Position numbers and translations under genes: made by a program
The notes under the pieces: model-generated
Databases searched by the model: none
Told to the model about the DNA's origin: nothing
What the model saw: only the letters and a program-made list of their open reading frames with translations
Shown here: positions 63,759 to 64,000 of the stretch, one piece after another
Numbering within the stretch: position 1 is the first letter of the stretch
Layout of the letters: each line of letters starts with the position of its first letter
Source of the DNA: Rhizobium sp. R711
GTDB taxonomy: Bacteria > Pseudomonadota > Alphaproteobacteria > Rhizobiales > Rhizobiaceae
Direction: 5' to 3'
DNA length: 64,000 nt
Assembly: GCF_002211365.1 (NCBI RefSeq)
Contig: NZ_LOKZ01000003.1
Location: 1-64,000, forward strand

Positions 63759-64000
63759 TCAAACACCAATCAGTCGACGTAGACGCTGTACAACGCGGTA
63801 GCTCTTCTGGTGAGACTTGATGAAGGCTTTGCCTCGGGTGATTGCCCGGTGAACAAAGCCAGCCACTGTGCCGCGCAGGGAAAGCGGCAGGACAACGTCA
63901 TAGTGCTCGATCTCTACAGGGGCCCATGAACGCTTGTATCGCTGATCGCCAAGACCGAAGTCGAAGAGGCTGACACCCCTGCCATGCTGACCGGCGATCA
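63759..64000 (-). CDS. C-terminal part of a GNAT/CelD-like acetyltransferase (cut by window edge)
   Basis: The last 79 residues of a leftward gene lie here, with stop TGA at 63759-63761 directly abutting the Wzc-like stop. The fragment includes LFDFGLGDQRYKRSWAP, the typical C-terminal motif of GNAT-type proteins annotated as cellulose biosynthesis CelD/BcsL-like acetyltransferases. They are often found in polysaccharide loci, where they may acetylate sugar precursors. The N-terminal part is outside the window. Confidence 0.8.
   Translation of the reverse strand, partial: IAGQHGRGVSLFDFGLGDQRYKRSWAPVEIEHYDVVLPLSLRGTVAGFVHRAITRGKAFIKSHQKSYRVVQRLRRLIGV

Overview
The window is GC-rich chromosomal DNA of an alphaproteobacterium of the Rhizobiaceae, most like the Sinorhizobium/Ensifer group. 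This rests on gene content and order recalled from that group (purN-purM, hdaA-ppk-ppx, rnd, aspS; ldtR, glyA-nrdR-ribD-ribE, ribH-nusB, hppA, plsX-fabH-ihfA-merR), on HdaA in place of the enterobacterial Hda arrangement, on an Mg-type HemB and on a rhizobial palindromic repeat. The species cannot be fixed from sequence alone. No transposase, phage gene, CRISPR array or plasmid replication gene was found.

Positions 1-25600 hold the tail of an unidentified gene, a divergent SDR/LysR pair, a glutathione transferase, RlmJ, a cytoplasmic molybdopterin oxidoreductase coupled to a NudK-like hydrolase and followed by an orphan phnM, then purMN facing an AI-2E-family permease with hdaA, ppk and ppx. 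Between ppx and rnd lie three extra genes: a YdeI-like protein, an exported phytase-esterase-like protein and a membrane class III cyclase. A Tat-type multicopper oxidase, aspS and a divergent serine hydrolase/TetR pair complete this part.

Positions 25600-51300 are mostly housekeeping: an exported protein of unknown function divergent from parC, an SRPBCC protein, a leftward hemB-RDD-bpt-DMT run, ldtR with the L,D-transpeptidase ldtP nearby, glyA-nrdR-ribD-ribE, a block of three reverse genes, ribH-nusB, the proton pyrophosphatase hppA, bamE, a cytochrome bc1 chaperone, yceD, plsX, fabH, ihfA and merR.

Positions 51300-64000 are the most accessory-looking part. Between merR and tRNA-Pro(GGG) lie a HAD phosphatase, a zinc-ribbon protein, a secreted CAP protein and two putative surface-glycan transferases, separated by long non-coding gaps. 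Beyond the tRNA is a polysaccharide export locus: a leftward run of Wza-like lipoprotein, GT4, polyprenyl-phosphate hexose-1-phosphate transferase, O-antigen-ligase-like protein and a small HTH regulator, divergent from a Wzc/ExoP-like protein whose C-terminal ATPase domain has lost its nucleotide-binding motifs. The set resembles the loci for unipolar, adhesive polysaccharide in Agrobacterium and Sinorhizobium. Two features there deserve most attention: the apparently kinase-dead co-polymerase and the nested inverted repeats in the divergent promoter region.
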